From Cyathus striatus (Eukaryota; Basidiomycota; Agaricomycetes; Agaricales; Nidulariaceae), in NCBI GenBank assembly GCA_025738555.1, contig JAOVFP010000003.1:4650001-4714000 (forward strand): a stretch of DNA of 64,000 nucleotides, read 5' to 3'. The notes under the pieces are model-generated. The model had not been told where the DNA came from, did not search any database, and saw only the letters and a list, made by a program, of their open reading frames with translations. Each line of letters opens with the position of its first letter. Positions within the stretch are counted from its first letter, which is position 1. Below, piece by piece: positions 22,403 through 32,834 of the stretch. The translations under genes and the position numbers were made by a program.

Positions 22403-23045
22403 GACCGTGCCCCTAGCCTGACTTGGCGGCGGAGTATGAGAGGGTGACTGCGGAGAAGCAAGGATGAGTATGAGACGAAAGCAGAGAACGAGAACTCAGG
22501 GGGTAGGACTTCAGCTTCAGCTTATGTGCTGCACCCCTGGGATTCCTGGTCCTGGATTTCAGAGTAAGGGCAAGCCCCTCAGAGAAGACAAAGGACAAGA
22601 AGACGAGAGGTGTAACTCCAGTCAGACAAAAGGGTGAGGACATAGTTTAATATGAAACTAAAGTCTAAGTACAAATCAAGTACTACTTAAATACTAGAGA
22701 CTCAGAGTAAGTAAAGGCCAGTGGAGAAGTACAGTCAGGGTAGGCATAGTAGAATAAAGACTATAACTAATTAAACATAATAAAACACATTGGAGAAGTG
22801 AGTGCATATGGCAGTGTAAAGTAAAACAGATAGTAGTGCACTTAAGAATGATAAGTGACTCACTATGAGATGTATACTACAATACTGAGGGGATAGCTCA
22901 GTAGAACAGAAGAAGGGAAACAAAAGTAATCTATGTACAGTAAGCAATAAGTAATACTAAGAACGTAATCAAAGTCCAGAGTAAACAAAGGTGAAGGCAG
23001 AGTAAAGGCATAGGAGTCCAGAGGTAGGCAATATGGGATATGACA
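22397..23045 (-). repeat. 5' LTR of the Gypsy element
   Basis: Starts TGTCATGACC and ends GATATGACA on the plus strand. It is the promoter end for the minus-strand element. It keeps more CpG sites than the 3' LTR near its start (ggcggcggag). Confidence 0.9.
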
Positions 23046-23907
23046 TATATTAGGATGATTGCATGATAGCTTTATCAAGCACAGCTTTGAGGTCTTTAAT
23101 GCAAGTCTATTGATGATTACTTTCTTTATATGAGGTGGCTGCATGCCCAAGAGTGCTTGAAATGGTGTTTTGCTCTGTAGCCAAATGTGAAATTCCCCAA
23201 GACAGCCCCAAGCTGGGTGAAATGCATGTAATCCATGGTGGGGAAGACCAGCTGTAAAAATATAGTGTGCTTCGTCAATGTGAACATGCTTGATGTGTTT
23301 GGCAAAAGTGGATTTCTTCAGCAGCTGTGAAAGTCATGGCCAGTGTTCATTAAAGATAAAAAGTTGTTCTGGCTGCATGAGCAGCACAGTATACACCCCA
23401 TTATTGATATCCTAAGATGAGCACAATAGTCCTTGAAAAGTGTATCAAACAACAAAATCTTAAACATACTTTCCATAGCACATCATCTTTGGGTGTATCC
23501 TCATTGATAGATATCACCTTAATCTGAAACTTCTCAAATTCTAACAGTTGCAAGGCTTGTAGTCATTTCAGAGGGGAAATGATGAGTGGAAAGAGCAAAG
23601 GTGGCAAGATTAAGCAGAGAGTCTTTCCATACCCAGTACCAACATCCACAAGCAAATCATTCCCTGCCAACAGAGCAAGTGTTGCCTTCAACTGAAACTC
23701 CTTCAGAACAATCCTCCCATCAGAGACAATGTAGATTGCAAGGCAAGCCTTGAGGCCAAGAAGAATGTTGTTGTTGTTATATCCAGTTCAAAGGCTTTCA
23801 GAAACTCTTTGCTTGCTGGGAATAACTTGCTCAACCAAGCACTGTGCATCTTCTAGTCTTCCAAGTTCTCGAATATTAGATAGAGAGGGATTAACATTAA
23901 GAGGCAT
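23046..23907 (-). pseudogene. RecQ-like helicase, N-terminal part (split gene)
   Basis: The start is at 23907 (MPLNVNPSLSNIRELGRLED). Walker A is VDVGTGYGKTLCLILPP near 23655-23600, motif Ia is IISPLK, and the DEAH-type Walker B is HIDEAHYIFTAGLPHHG near 23280-23240. The piece ends CNHPNI at the LTR boundary. Three in-frame TGA codons are present (SL*TG, LK*LQ, WP*LS), and an intron is likely between the Walker A and B parts (23410-23470). It continues in the second lobe at 14066-12704. RecQ helicases unwind DNA 3' to 5'; this copy is certainly dead. Confidence 0.8.
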
Positions 23908-24398
23908 TATGATTGACATTAATGGTAGTGAGTATATAGTACATAAGAGGAGAGAAACAGGAGGGATGGAGCAAGGAGTGATGGAGCAAGTGTAAAGCAG
24001 AAGGGGGATGCGACAAGGAGTTGTTCCAAAAATCCAAAAAAGGAAGCGTCTGTGAACATAAGGTTTAGTACACCAAAATTTGATGAGTTGGACTGGTCAG
24101 TATATCAATACAATTCAATCATTCATATAACATGACTTGTCACGAGACCAACCAGCTACCAGTCTATCACCAGTGCACCTAAGCATCACCAACACATTTT
24201 TTCTATGATCCCTTTGTCTTGCCCACATGGCCATTCACCAGTCACCGGTCACCAATCACCAGCTCTCTAGGCTCAGTATTTTCCTTACTGTCTCGTCACA
24301 TATAATCTTTCTCTTGGAATTCTTGGGTCTCATTTACTCCCTCATTACTTCACTTGTCTCCTAACTCCTGTCTGCATCCTCCAATTTCTTCAAATTTG
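23908..24398. other. No gene seen
   Basis: It includes a short CACCAGTCACCGGTCACCAA-type repetition at about 24230-24265. It may be the leader or LTR remnant of the Copia element that follows. Confidence 0.4.
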
Positions 24399-25627
24399 AT
24401 GACCAAAATGGAAGAACAGAAACCACCACTCACTGTCAATCCCCTGGATTCCACTTCTCCATCTATCAGTCACCTTTCCGCACCCCATCAATTCAATGGC
24501 CCAAGGCTACTCTCACTCAAGGCAACTATTATCAATGGGGTGACTATATTCTATGAACATGTGTCTCATGTCTAACAGCATCCATGACTACGTCCTAGGC
24601 AAGATTCTTTGTCCTGGCGATGATGAATCACACACTCAATGTAACTGGGATGCAAACGATGCAGTGGCAAAGCTATCATAGGCAGATCTCTAGACATATC
24701 TGAACAGAAATTTATTAATGTCCTCAAATCTTCCAAACACATCTGGGATACTCTCATCAATCGCCATACCAAAGAAGGCCTTCTTTATCAAGCACAACTC
24801 TTCCTTCAGGCTTTATCTGTTCACACTCAGAAGGGCTGTTCTCTCATTACCATTTGGAGGCTATAGATGATCTGGTTGGGCAAGCATGGGAAATGGGTGA
24901 AATGACAGTCAATCTCTTTAAGTGCATCATATTCCTCATTGCTCTTGGGACTGATTTTTTATATTTCTGTTCCATGATCACTCACAGCATTGGGAAGTGC
25001 ACAAAGACCATGCCTTATACCACTGCATGGATGACCTACAAACCTACATTAACAAGATCACAACAACAAACCCCAGCTCACTCAGTTCTCTCCTTCCCCA
25101 TATCCCAACCCTTCTGCCACTACTCTCATCTCTCAACCTGTCAAACAATGTTTGCAGTGTTCCAACTGTAAACACCTAGGACATGAAGCAAAGTACTGCA
25201 TTTCTCCAAATGGTGGTATGGCTAGTAAATCAGTTGAGGAATCCAATAATCAACGTCATCTCAATCATGAAGCAAATCACACTGGTATTAAAGGCTCATC
25301 ATGTCCCCAAGTACAGATCAAAGGAGCTGACAGCAAGATCTACCTTGTTGAGGCCTCTGCTCTTCCTCCTGGTGCCCTGAAAACCACCACCGGGGAATTT
25401 GCTGGACTTGCCTCTATCATGCCAGAACAATTCCAAGCTGACAACACTACTTCAGATTTCCACATCTGGGTTGCACTCAGCAAGGAGGAGGACTACACCA
25501 CAGTTGACTGGACTAAACACACCATTGTTGACAACCCCACTACACTCATCACACCAGTATCTACAAGATCTGAGCTATCACCCCCTATCAGTTTTGATAC
25601 CATGCCTTTCTTGCTAGACAGTGACAC
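24399..25627 (+). pseudogene. Copia-type gag remnant with zinc knuckle
   Basis: The readable blocks are FNGPRLLSLKATIINGVT at about 24490, KSSKHIWDTLINRHTKEGLL at about 24730, and a CCHC knuckle CSNCKHLGHEAKYC at about 25155. After the knuckle the frame is open for more than 150 residues and ends at PFLLDSD, where the Copia protease motif DSGAS begins. Frameshifts and stops are frequent before the knuckle. The element continues at 27036 after a 1.4-kb insertion. Confidence 0.7.
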
Positions 25628-27035
25628 TGTCAGTTTAAGATAATAAATATCTAAGGTGGTCAGCAGGAAGTGGCTTTGTTCATGCTTTGCACCTGAGTGT
25701 TGGGGGATATTATTTGTAGATATTCTCCTTAACTCAAGAGGTTTGGTGATGAACACAGGTGTATATTTAAGTGTAGAGGTGGGTAGGTAAGTTTAGAAGA
25801 GTAGGCGAATAGCAAGCACAACAACTAGGATTGTGGCAAGGGCTTGCAGGTGAAGGGTAGGCTGAAGATATAGGTCACTATTATGTTGAAGGTTGAAGTG
25901 GAGCTGAGGTCCCTGACAGTTTCTGCTTCTTACTTCACAACTGGGGTGCATATATAATTTACAAGGTTATGTTGCCTCACTGTCTGGGTGGACACTAATA
26001 CGATACTGCTGCTGTTACTTTATAAAGATATGGTGTCTCACTATCTGAGTGGACACAAATATGATGCTGCTGCTGTTTTCTTTATGAAGATACAGTGCCT
26101 CACTATCTGAGTGGACACAAATACAATGCTGCTGCTGTTACTTATGAAGATACAGTGCCTTACTATCTGAGTAGACACAATTAATACAAATTAGTTTCAC
26201 ACTTTACTATTGATGCTTTATATGTGACTCTGACAATATGTGTACTGAGTAGAGGGGAAGTATATAGGTTATATTTAGTAGGTAAGGGTTGTGTGCTACA
26301 ACTGCAAAGGGATACAAACAAATGTAAACTAGGTATAAGTTGTTAATTCTACAGGCCAAATCCTCCTCCTTATATGCCTTTTACCCTCCTGCTGACTAAT
26401 CATATCCCACACCTACTTTCCCATTGTTCTCCAACTGGGGAAAGTATGAGTCATCCTTTTCTCCATTGTTCTCCAACTGGGGAAAGTATGAGTCATCCTT
26501 TTCTCCATTGTTCTCCAATTTAGGATGCATGAGTCAGCATCTTAGACAATGGGTATATTTAGCACAATAGAAATGCTATTAATAGTACTTGAAAGAACAA
26601 TGGGTATATTTAGCACAATGGTTGTGCTATTAATAGCTCTTGAGAACAATGGTGCTCTTTTGTTTGTACCTAAAGGCTTTCTTATTTTGTACAGGGTATA
26701 ATTATTTGTACATATTAGTCTTGGTGTAGTTGTTTGTATGATGATGTTTATTCTGATTAGTGGTGTATGTTTATCTTGATTAATAATGAGCTAGTATTGT
26801 AGTTACTTGTTTGTGTATAATTGTTCTGATTGGTGATGGACTATTAGTGTTTATGTAGCTTTATTTGTTAGTGTATTGATTAGTTACTTGTGTATGGTTT
26901 TCCTGATTAATAGTAATTGCATATTAAGTGTTGTTTGTTAAGGTATTATTAAGTTTTCTAAGTGTTTGCTTTTCTATCTTTGAGTGATTTAGCTGTACTC
27001 ATGTCATTATGTGAAATCAACTTTCACCTGTGACA
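25628..27035 (+). mobile_element. 1.4-kb LTR-like element, copy 1 (old)
   Basis: It begins TGTCAGTTTAAGATAATAAA and ends TTTCACCTGTGACA. It matches copies at 52731-54081 (reversed) and 55737-57155. There is no open frame. The interior has tandem ~60-bp units (CACTATCTGAGTGGACACAA plus a CTG run) and a 44-bp duplication at about 26430-26520 that copy 2 lacks. The flanking 4-mers are ACAC and ATGC; removing the element with one 4-bp flank restores the Copia frame as DSDASIHISP, so a 4-bp target duplication decayed by two transitions is likely. It could be a solo LTR or a non-autonomous element. Confidence 0.75.
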
Positions 27036-27640
27036 ATGCCAGCATCCACATCTCTCCAGATCTTCACTACATTCACTCCTATTACCCCATGTACAGTTAA
27101 AGACCTTGGAGGATCTGCTATCTATGCAACAGGCATGGGCGATATCCAAGTCCTAGTTTCCGGCAACAGCTCGATTATGCTTCAGAATGTGCTTTACATC
27201 CCAAGGTCCACTGTCTGTCTACTCTCTATTAGTGGTATTGCTAAAGACAATACGCTCGCCACCATGTTCAACAGCACAGGTTGCCAGATTAAACATGAAG
27301 TGTCTGGCACTATCATCACTCGAGGATCTCTCAACTGCCAAACATGTCTATGCACTTACTAATCACGTCAACATTGCTATCCCACATGTATATCCTGCCA
27401 ACTACTCTGCCAGATCTTTCCACCTGGCATCGCCATCTTGTATATGCCAATTACCAAGCCATCCAGGAAGTGGCACAGACTGGCATGATCAAAGGTATGC
27501 CTCCCAAACCCCAACTTGCACCTGCCACCAACCACAACTTGTTCAAACCTCTTATCTGGTCATGCAACATGCTTACTTGCCATAGTCACCACAATCACTG
27601 CAAGGTCATTTCTCAAGACTTGGCAAGTGTCAAGCAAGGG
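27036..27640 (+). pseudogene. Copia pol remnant: protease and start of integrase
   Basis: It continues the gag remnant: ASIHISPDLHYIHSY in one frame, then TVKDLGGSAIYATGMGDIQV and LQNVLYIPRSTVCLLSIS, the usual Copia protease region, then after a frameshift LSTWHRHLVYANYQAIQEVA of the GAG-pre-integrase domain. It ends before the integrase core. Clearly dead. Confidence 0.75.
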
Positions 27641-28192
27641 TAGTCAGGAATCATTTTGCATGCTATTGGACTTTTGCTGAACCTGTTTCTACTATTATGC
27701 TACAAGGCTGTGTTCTTTCTTCATTGATTTAAAGTCTCATGAATGAAGACTCTTCATGTAACTTGCCAAAGGTTACTCTGGAAACGTAATGAAACGCCTC
27801 CCTGAAGGCCACTTGTTCACTTTAGGAGTTGAGGCTCCTGGCTCAGTTCAATGTCAAGGTGGAGCAATACATGGAGGTGGTTGTTTGACTTTTATAGGCA
27901 TATTGACTGTATTTGGAGAGTTTGGTTGGCTTGAGAAAATATCATGTAAATGATAGAAGAAATGAGCAGGATGGGGGCTTAATACATTAGGTGCTTACTG
28001 CTAATGATCTCATTAGTCAGCTGAGTATATATATAAAACACTCCCAAGTAAGACATTGCACTGTGCATGGAAAGGGGTGGAATCAGAGTCAGACCAACTG
28101 ACTCAGATTTGAATGGTAAACTGAACTACAGGTGAATTCAATGATATTACTGAGATGCACTACACACATTATCTCAATTTCTACAGTATTAA
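27641..28192. repeat. Noncoding; holds a 100-bp segment repeated at 31003-31105
   Basis: 27785-27890 (TAATGAAACGCCTCCCTGAA ... AATGTCAAGGTGGAGCAATA) recurs at 31003-31105. Each copy lies downstream (3') of one of the two 192-residue-protein loci, which marks the extent of a direct segmental duplication. Confidence 0.7.
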
Positions 28193-29194
28193 CTAACAAA
28201 TTTCTTTAATGTCAGTAGGACCAATAACCCATTCACATGATTCATCAGAACAAACCACTTCAGATTCCCCTCAATCTCCAGCATCCTTTGTATTTTCTTG
28301 TTTAATTCCTCCGGAGACATTAGAAATTTCACATCATAAGATGTTAGAAATGGAGTACAGTGGGTACATCAGTGGAAGGGAGTCCTTTCATGAAACTGAT
28401 ATCAGGCTTGCAGGTGATATTTAACTTGTCGTATATCTTCTCTTCCAAGGCTTCTACAGTGGCAAAGGTGTCGATGTTGTTGAAGTCTTCTTCTGTGTGT
28501 GGATCCCCCTGTTAACAACGACGAGGAAGTCATTCATCTGCTAGTGACAGACAAGCTAAACACTTGAATAAGGAAAAATATATGACTCTTATTGCTCGTC
28601 TGGAGTAAACTAGCACAAGAATAGCGAATACTAACTAAGAAAGACTGTATTTATAGAAAGAATCCATGAGGAGATTGCATGTAAGTAACCTACACTACAA
28701 TGCATGTTCTACTGTGCAATTACATTAGAAACTCATGTACTACATGTGGCTGAACTGTGTAACTGTGCCCACAGTCATGATGAGTAATGTATGTTGATAT
28801 GCATGGTGTCCGCATTGTAGATCATGTGACTAATCACATGACATAGATAAGACAAGATTAGATAAAAGATTAGATAAGGAATGAAATCCTAACATCATCT
28901 TGGCCAGCTTAAAGAGCTTTGGCCCATCCATCGGGATCCCAAAGTAAAACATGGGTGGTTTGTATCCATCTACCTCATGAATTTTGGGTCAAAGTGCATT
29001 TGGGAGGTGGTTGAGTGGAAGCTTTTTGAGCATAGTATTAATTCATTGCTTTGAGGAGCATACCAATAATAAGCAATCAGCTTGTGACTATAACATCACA
29101 ATGAAAGGTGTCTTACCTCCTGTGGAACCCCAGGTTTATAAAGTAGGTCTGGGTCAACACTGTGGTATTCTTCAGGATTGAAATCCAAATCCAT
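28193..29194 (-). pseudogene. Broken paralogue of the 192-residue protein, with inserted solo LTR
   Basis: Exon 1 from 29194 (MDLDFNPEEYHSVDPDLLYK PGVPQE), an intron starting gtaagaca, then exon 2 with LKKLPLNHLPNAL and PPMFYFGIPMDGPKLFKLAK. It parallels the intact gene at 31146-31792. It is inactivated by TGA at the Trp of WIDNML, TGA in AL*PK (Arg in the intact copy), and a 356-bp insertion at 28539-28894. The last residues (EWVIGPTDIKEIC) run to a TAG at 28193. Confidence 0.8.
28539..28894. mobile_element. Solo LTR, 356 bp, with perfect 5-bp target duplication
   Basis: It begins TGCTAGTGAC and ends ATCCTAACA. TCATC flanks it on both sides (28534-28538 and 28895-28899). Comparison with the intact paralogue shows that exactly this segment is extra. 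It carries no coding sequence, as expected for an LTR left after LTR-LTR recombination. The parent element is not in the window. Confidence 0.85.
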
Positions 29195-29435
29195 ATTTTA
29201 GAAAGAGCACTCAGGGTATGTGGAAGAGCAGTGTTGAGCTACCCAAGTAAGCTTATATACAAGTTGGTATCATGTTAGCCTTATGTACTAAGTACTTGCT
29301 CAATTTGGTACATACACTACTAAAAGAAGAAATCATGAACTGATCATGAGTGGTAGGATGAGCATGACACTGGACAGCTGTTTGAGTCATTTCTAAATTG
29401 TACAGTTTGCGACACTTAAACACCACAAATTTATT

Positions 29436-29994
29436 AAGTGAATTTTCTAGCAACCACAAACAACTTTTAGCTTCCGAAAATCGTCGGAATAGGATAGTTA
29501 TGATGTAATCTACAATGTTCCACGAGCAGATTTTTGAAATTCCAATTTTTTGATTTTTTAGCTCAAAAATTTGGCACTTGGCCATAAAAAATAGTAAAAA
29601 TCATGAAAAATGTATTTTTAGTATGCTTTCATTGATAGCGATATGATTCTGCAAAAAGAATGGCCTCTGAATTGCTTCACTGGGTGCTAAAAAATCACTT
29701 TTCTAACCACCATAAGTGAATTTTCTAGCAACCACAAATGACTTTTAGCTTCTGAAAATCGTTGGAATAGGATAGTTACGATGTAATCTACAATATTCCA
29801 CAAGCAGATTTTCGAAATTCCGATTTTTTGATTTTTTAGCCCAAAAATTTGGCACTTGGCCATAAAAAAAACAGTAAAAATCATGATAAATGTATTTTTA
29901 GTATGCTTTCATTGATAGCGATATGATTCCATATAAAAAAAAGGCCTCTGAATTGCTTCACTGGGTGCTAAAAAATCACTTTTCTAACCACCAT
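29436..29994. repeat. Tandem duplication of a 278-bp subterminal unit
   Basis: The unit AAGTGAATTTTCTAGCAACC ... TTTTCTAACCACCAT is present twice (29436-29713 and 29714-29994) with few differences, several at CpG (aatcgtcgg/aatcgttgg, cacgagc/cacaagc). It lies between the left terminus and the transposase start codon. Confidence 0.9.
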
Positions 29995-30423
29995 GCCCAG
30001 AGGTAGACCCAAGAAAAAGAGCCGAAATACCAGTGGACTTTGCAATAATCAGCCAAAAACTGATCCCCAGAGTCCCTCCCCACTACATATCACTCATATA
30101 TCAAATAGTATGTATGTTTTAATAATATTACAAATTTAAATTATTGAGCATACACTTTGACAATACTGGGGGTGGGCAAAATATTGATATCATGAAGAAG
30201 ATAAAAGAACCTTTCAAGATGCAAAAAAAGCAGTTGTGAAATATCTAGATGCTTGTCCTCTGGATGTTATTTGTCATTTTATAAACCGAACATGGTGATT
30301 TATGAGTGCATATAGGTGTGGTTTAACAGGTGAAGCAGCAGAATGGGCTGTTAGACAACATCATCAACACTGTCAAGTCTCAAATTGTGCTATGATGGCA
30401 CTCAAGGCTATTGTATTCTAAAT
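29993..30423 (+). pseudogene. Transposase remnant (N-terminus joined to C-terminus)
   Basis: ATG at 29993 gives MPRGRPKKKSRNTSGL, an AT-hook-like RGRPKK start. After a gap reads EDKRTFQDAKKAVVKYLDAC and FINRTW*FMSAYRCGLTGEAAEWAVRQ, the kind of C-terminal tail seen in fungal DDE transposases and comparable to RFINSYNQGLTGPEASWANK of the gene at 7395-10082. The catalytic DDE core is absent. One TGA stands where Arg is expected. Confidence 0.6.
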
Positions 30424-30612
30424 TAGGCTATGTAACATGTCAATTTTTTTGCCAAAAAATTTGGCACAGCTATTTTATCATGGGAATTTCACAAAAACAT
30501 CATTTTTGTATGTATTTTGACCTTCTGATTCTGAATCTGTAATTAGTTTGCCCTAAAAAATTCATTTTCCTACCATAATAAAATTTGTGGTGTTTAAGTG
30601 TCACAAACTGTA

Positions 30613-31145
30613 GTACTTACTTTAAAAAGAAATCCAGCCATTATATTAATGACATTATCATAGCAATGACCTGTAACTTGCCTTACACTTTTGAGACAGT
30701 CCCAAAACTTGCCCTGGATGAGCCCTCACTTAAGGCTGCACTACAACTTCAGTATGTACTAGCTAGACTATAGGACTAGCATGCAGGGTTGCATCCCAAT
30801 CATCTGAATTCCATCAACTTGCATCAACTGTTAGTTGTTCCAGTTTCTAAAACACTGTTAGATCATACTTGTACTTTGGCAGACTAGTATTGATACGATG
30901 CCGTGATGAATAGGATTGAGGTGCCAATTTTGAGATACCATGACAAAGCAGGTCAGCACTATTCTGACCAAGTGCATAGTTTAACTAGTTTAACTTGTAA
31001 TGAAACACCTCCCTGAAGGCCGCTCACCCACTTTAGTAGTTGAAGCTTCCAGCTTGATTCAAATTTCAATGTCAAGGTGGAGTGATACATGAAGGTGGTT
31101 GAATACCTAAGTAATACTTAGTATTACAGTATTACTTACTATGTA
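30613..31145. other. No gene; downstream flank of the 192-residue protein gene
   Basis: Contains the second copy (31003-31105) of the segment at 27785-27890, then AT-rich AGTAATACTTAGTATTACAG-type simple sequence with self-complementarity at about 31110-31150. Confidence 0.5.
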
Positions 31146-31792
31146 CTAAGTAATATCTTTCACATTGATAGGTCCAACAACCCATGCACACAAACTATCA
31201 GAAACAAACCACTTCAGATTCTCCTCAATCCCCAGCATCTTTTGTATTTTCTTGTTTAATTCCTCTGGAGACATTGGAAATTTCACATCATAAGATGTTA
31301 GAAAATGGAGTACAGTGGGTACTTTCATGGAAGGGAGTCCTTTCACAAAATCGATCTCGGGCTTGCATATGATATCAAATTCATCATATATTTTTTCTTC
31401 CAAGGCTTCTACAGTGGCCAATGTATCCATGTTGTTGAAATCATCTTCTCTGCGTGGATCTCCCCCATCAACAACGACGAGAAAGCCATGCGTCTTGGCC
31501 AGCTTAAAGAGCTTCTCTCCATCCATTGGGATCCCAAAGTAAAACATGGGCGGTTGGTACGCATCTACATTTTCAACGGGGCGGGGTCGAAGTGCTCGCG
31601 GGAGGTGATTGAGCGGAAGCTTTTTGAGCATATTATCAATCCATTCCTTCGAGGAGCGTACCAATAATAAGCAATCAACTTGTGACTATGGCATCACAAC
31701 GAAAAGTGTCTTACCTCCCGTGGAACTCCAGGTTTATAAAGTAGGTCAGGATCAACGTTAGGATAGTCGTTGGGATTGAAATTGGAAGCCAT
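31146..31792 (-). CDS. Uncharacterised 192-residue protein, two exons, intact
   Basis: Exon 1 is 31715-31792 (MASNFNPNDYPNVDPDLLYK PGVPRE), the intron 31647-31714 (68 bp, gtaaga...cgaag), and exon 2 31646-31146, starting EWIDNMLKKLP. The start is supported by the matching ATG, exon end and intron of the broken paralogue at 28193-29194. The protein has no signal peptide or membrane segment and is rich in Pro, Asp and Lys. It includes MFYFGIPMDGEKLFKLAKTH, FLVVVDGGDPRRED and ...VGPINVKDIT at the C-terminus, and looks like a soluble alpha/beta protein. I do not recognise the family. It is probably a host gene duplicated locally, with this copy retained. Confidence 0.75.
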
Positions 31793-32754
31793 ATTTTAGA
31801 GGTCGATGTAACTTTAAGAGCGCTCGGGCCCTTCCTATTGTGGGAACTACGTTTTGACGTCATCTTGAGCGCATACGAAACAGCTTTTTCTACCAAACAT
31901 TGAAACATCTGCATCAAGTACTAGAATAATATACTATTCGGTATGATAGAATGTTACAAATTGTGCGCTGGTGATATTTATAATATTTAAATCTGAACCG
32001 ACGAATGGGTAGAATTAGAGTGGTATTGCTGAGGGAGTTCTTTCCAATAGCCATGCGAGCAATGGCTACACCCTGTATTGGTATATGTACTGTTGTATCA
32101 TGTATTGTTGTAGAATACTTTATGTGTTAGATTTAGGCAGCATGGGTTTTAACAATGTGCTGGTAAAAAGGCACAGCCGAAGGTAAAGAACAAGTCAGTG
32201 GCCCGACCTCGAGTTGGGCGAGGATTGTTCACTACTACAGAAGCAGTTTAGATTTATTAGTTTAGATGAATTTAGCGTGAACGCACTACGATTGTGCTAT
32301 TGAACCATTGTGATTTACAAATCTATCATTCATTAAAAGTTACGTGTATCATTTCTAAAGACTTATTTAACGAACACCCTGCCGCTCTCCGTAAATCTAT
32401 ACCACCCATTTCATCTTGAACATTTCTCTACTATATGGTACTGAATTGTAGTTAACAAGGGTTAGATCTTTAGACCCGATACATGGGCTCAAGTACATCT
32501 TATTTGATCGGTATGTAGTTAAGAGTCTTCGACTTTATTTCCCTTTAACTTACAATAAACGAACTCCTTAGTACTCAAGTGGTTTAATTTCAGTATTATA
32601 GGCAGGCTCATCCTAATCGAAGGTTCGACTCCTTGATGTTGCCTTTATATTATCAAGTCTTTCAGACTCGTTTTCAGCCTTTTCATCTATTTTTCCTCGA
32701 TTGGTATGCAATTAATCTCTAACTTGATTCCAAGGTTTCTAAGACAAATGTCCA
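31793..32754. other. Noncoding; upstream of the 192-residue protein gene
   Basis: No reliable frame. At about 32615-32645 there is a GGTTCGACTCC box resembling a tRNA T-arm / Pol III B box, without a complete cloverleaf. Confidence 0.4.
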
Positions 32755-32834
32755 GTAACAAAGCGGGTTAATTAACCTATGATGCATGATATTAGCTCTT
32801 AGGTTCATAATTGAAGTTCGAGTCCTTCAGTTAC
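32755..32834 (+). ncRNA. tRNA-like sequence, degenerate
   Basis: The ends GTAAC and GTTAC pair as a 5-bp acceptor-like stem over 80 nt. The 3' part forms a clean T-arm (TGAAG TTCGAGT CCTTCA). The D and anticodon arms cannot be drawn well, so it is a tRNA relic or a SINE head rather than a working gene. Confidence 0.35.

Larger units (their letters stand above)
14067..23045 (-). mobile_element. Ty3/Gypsy chromodomain LTR retrotransposon, complete but mutated
   Basis: Two LTRs of about 650 bp (14067-14716 and 22397-23045) begin TGTCA and end TGACA. Between them, on the minus strand, lie gag, then protease-RT-RNaseH-integrase with a C-terminal chromodomain, a polypurine tract, and an additional gene on the opposite strand. 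The LTRs differ mainly by transitions (for example ttggtggtggag/ttggcggcggag), so the insertion is not recent. Nothing resembling a canonical TGG primer-binding site follows the 5' LTR, and the first gag ATG overlaps the LTR end. No target duplication is found (gtgg versus tata), and roughly 55 codons of the host RecQ gene are missing between the two flanks. Confidence 0.9.
29403..30610 (+). mobile_element. Tc1/mariner-like deletion derivative with TA target duplication
   Basis: Inverted termini of about 33 bp start CAGTTTGCGACACTTAAACA at 29403 and, on the other strand, CAGTTTGTGACACTTAAACA at 30610. TA lies outside each end (29401-29402, 30611-30612). It holds a 278-bp tandem duplication and a transposase gene reduced to its head and tail. 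Confidence 0.85.

Noticed and set aside
1..31792. UGA recoded as Arg or Trp
   Set aside because: The LPMO genes, LINE ORF1 and the 192-residue gene use normal codons, and CpG loss between repeat copies explains the stops; a mix of Arg and Trp positions argues against one reassigned meaning.
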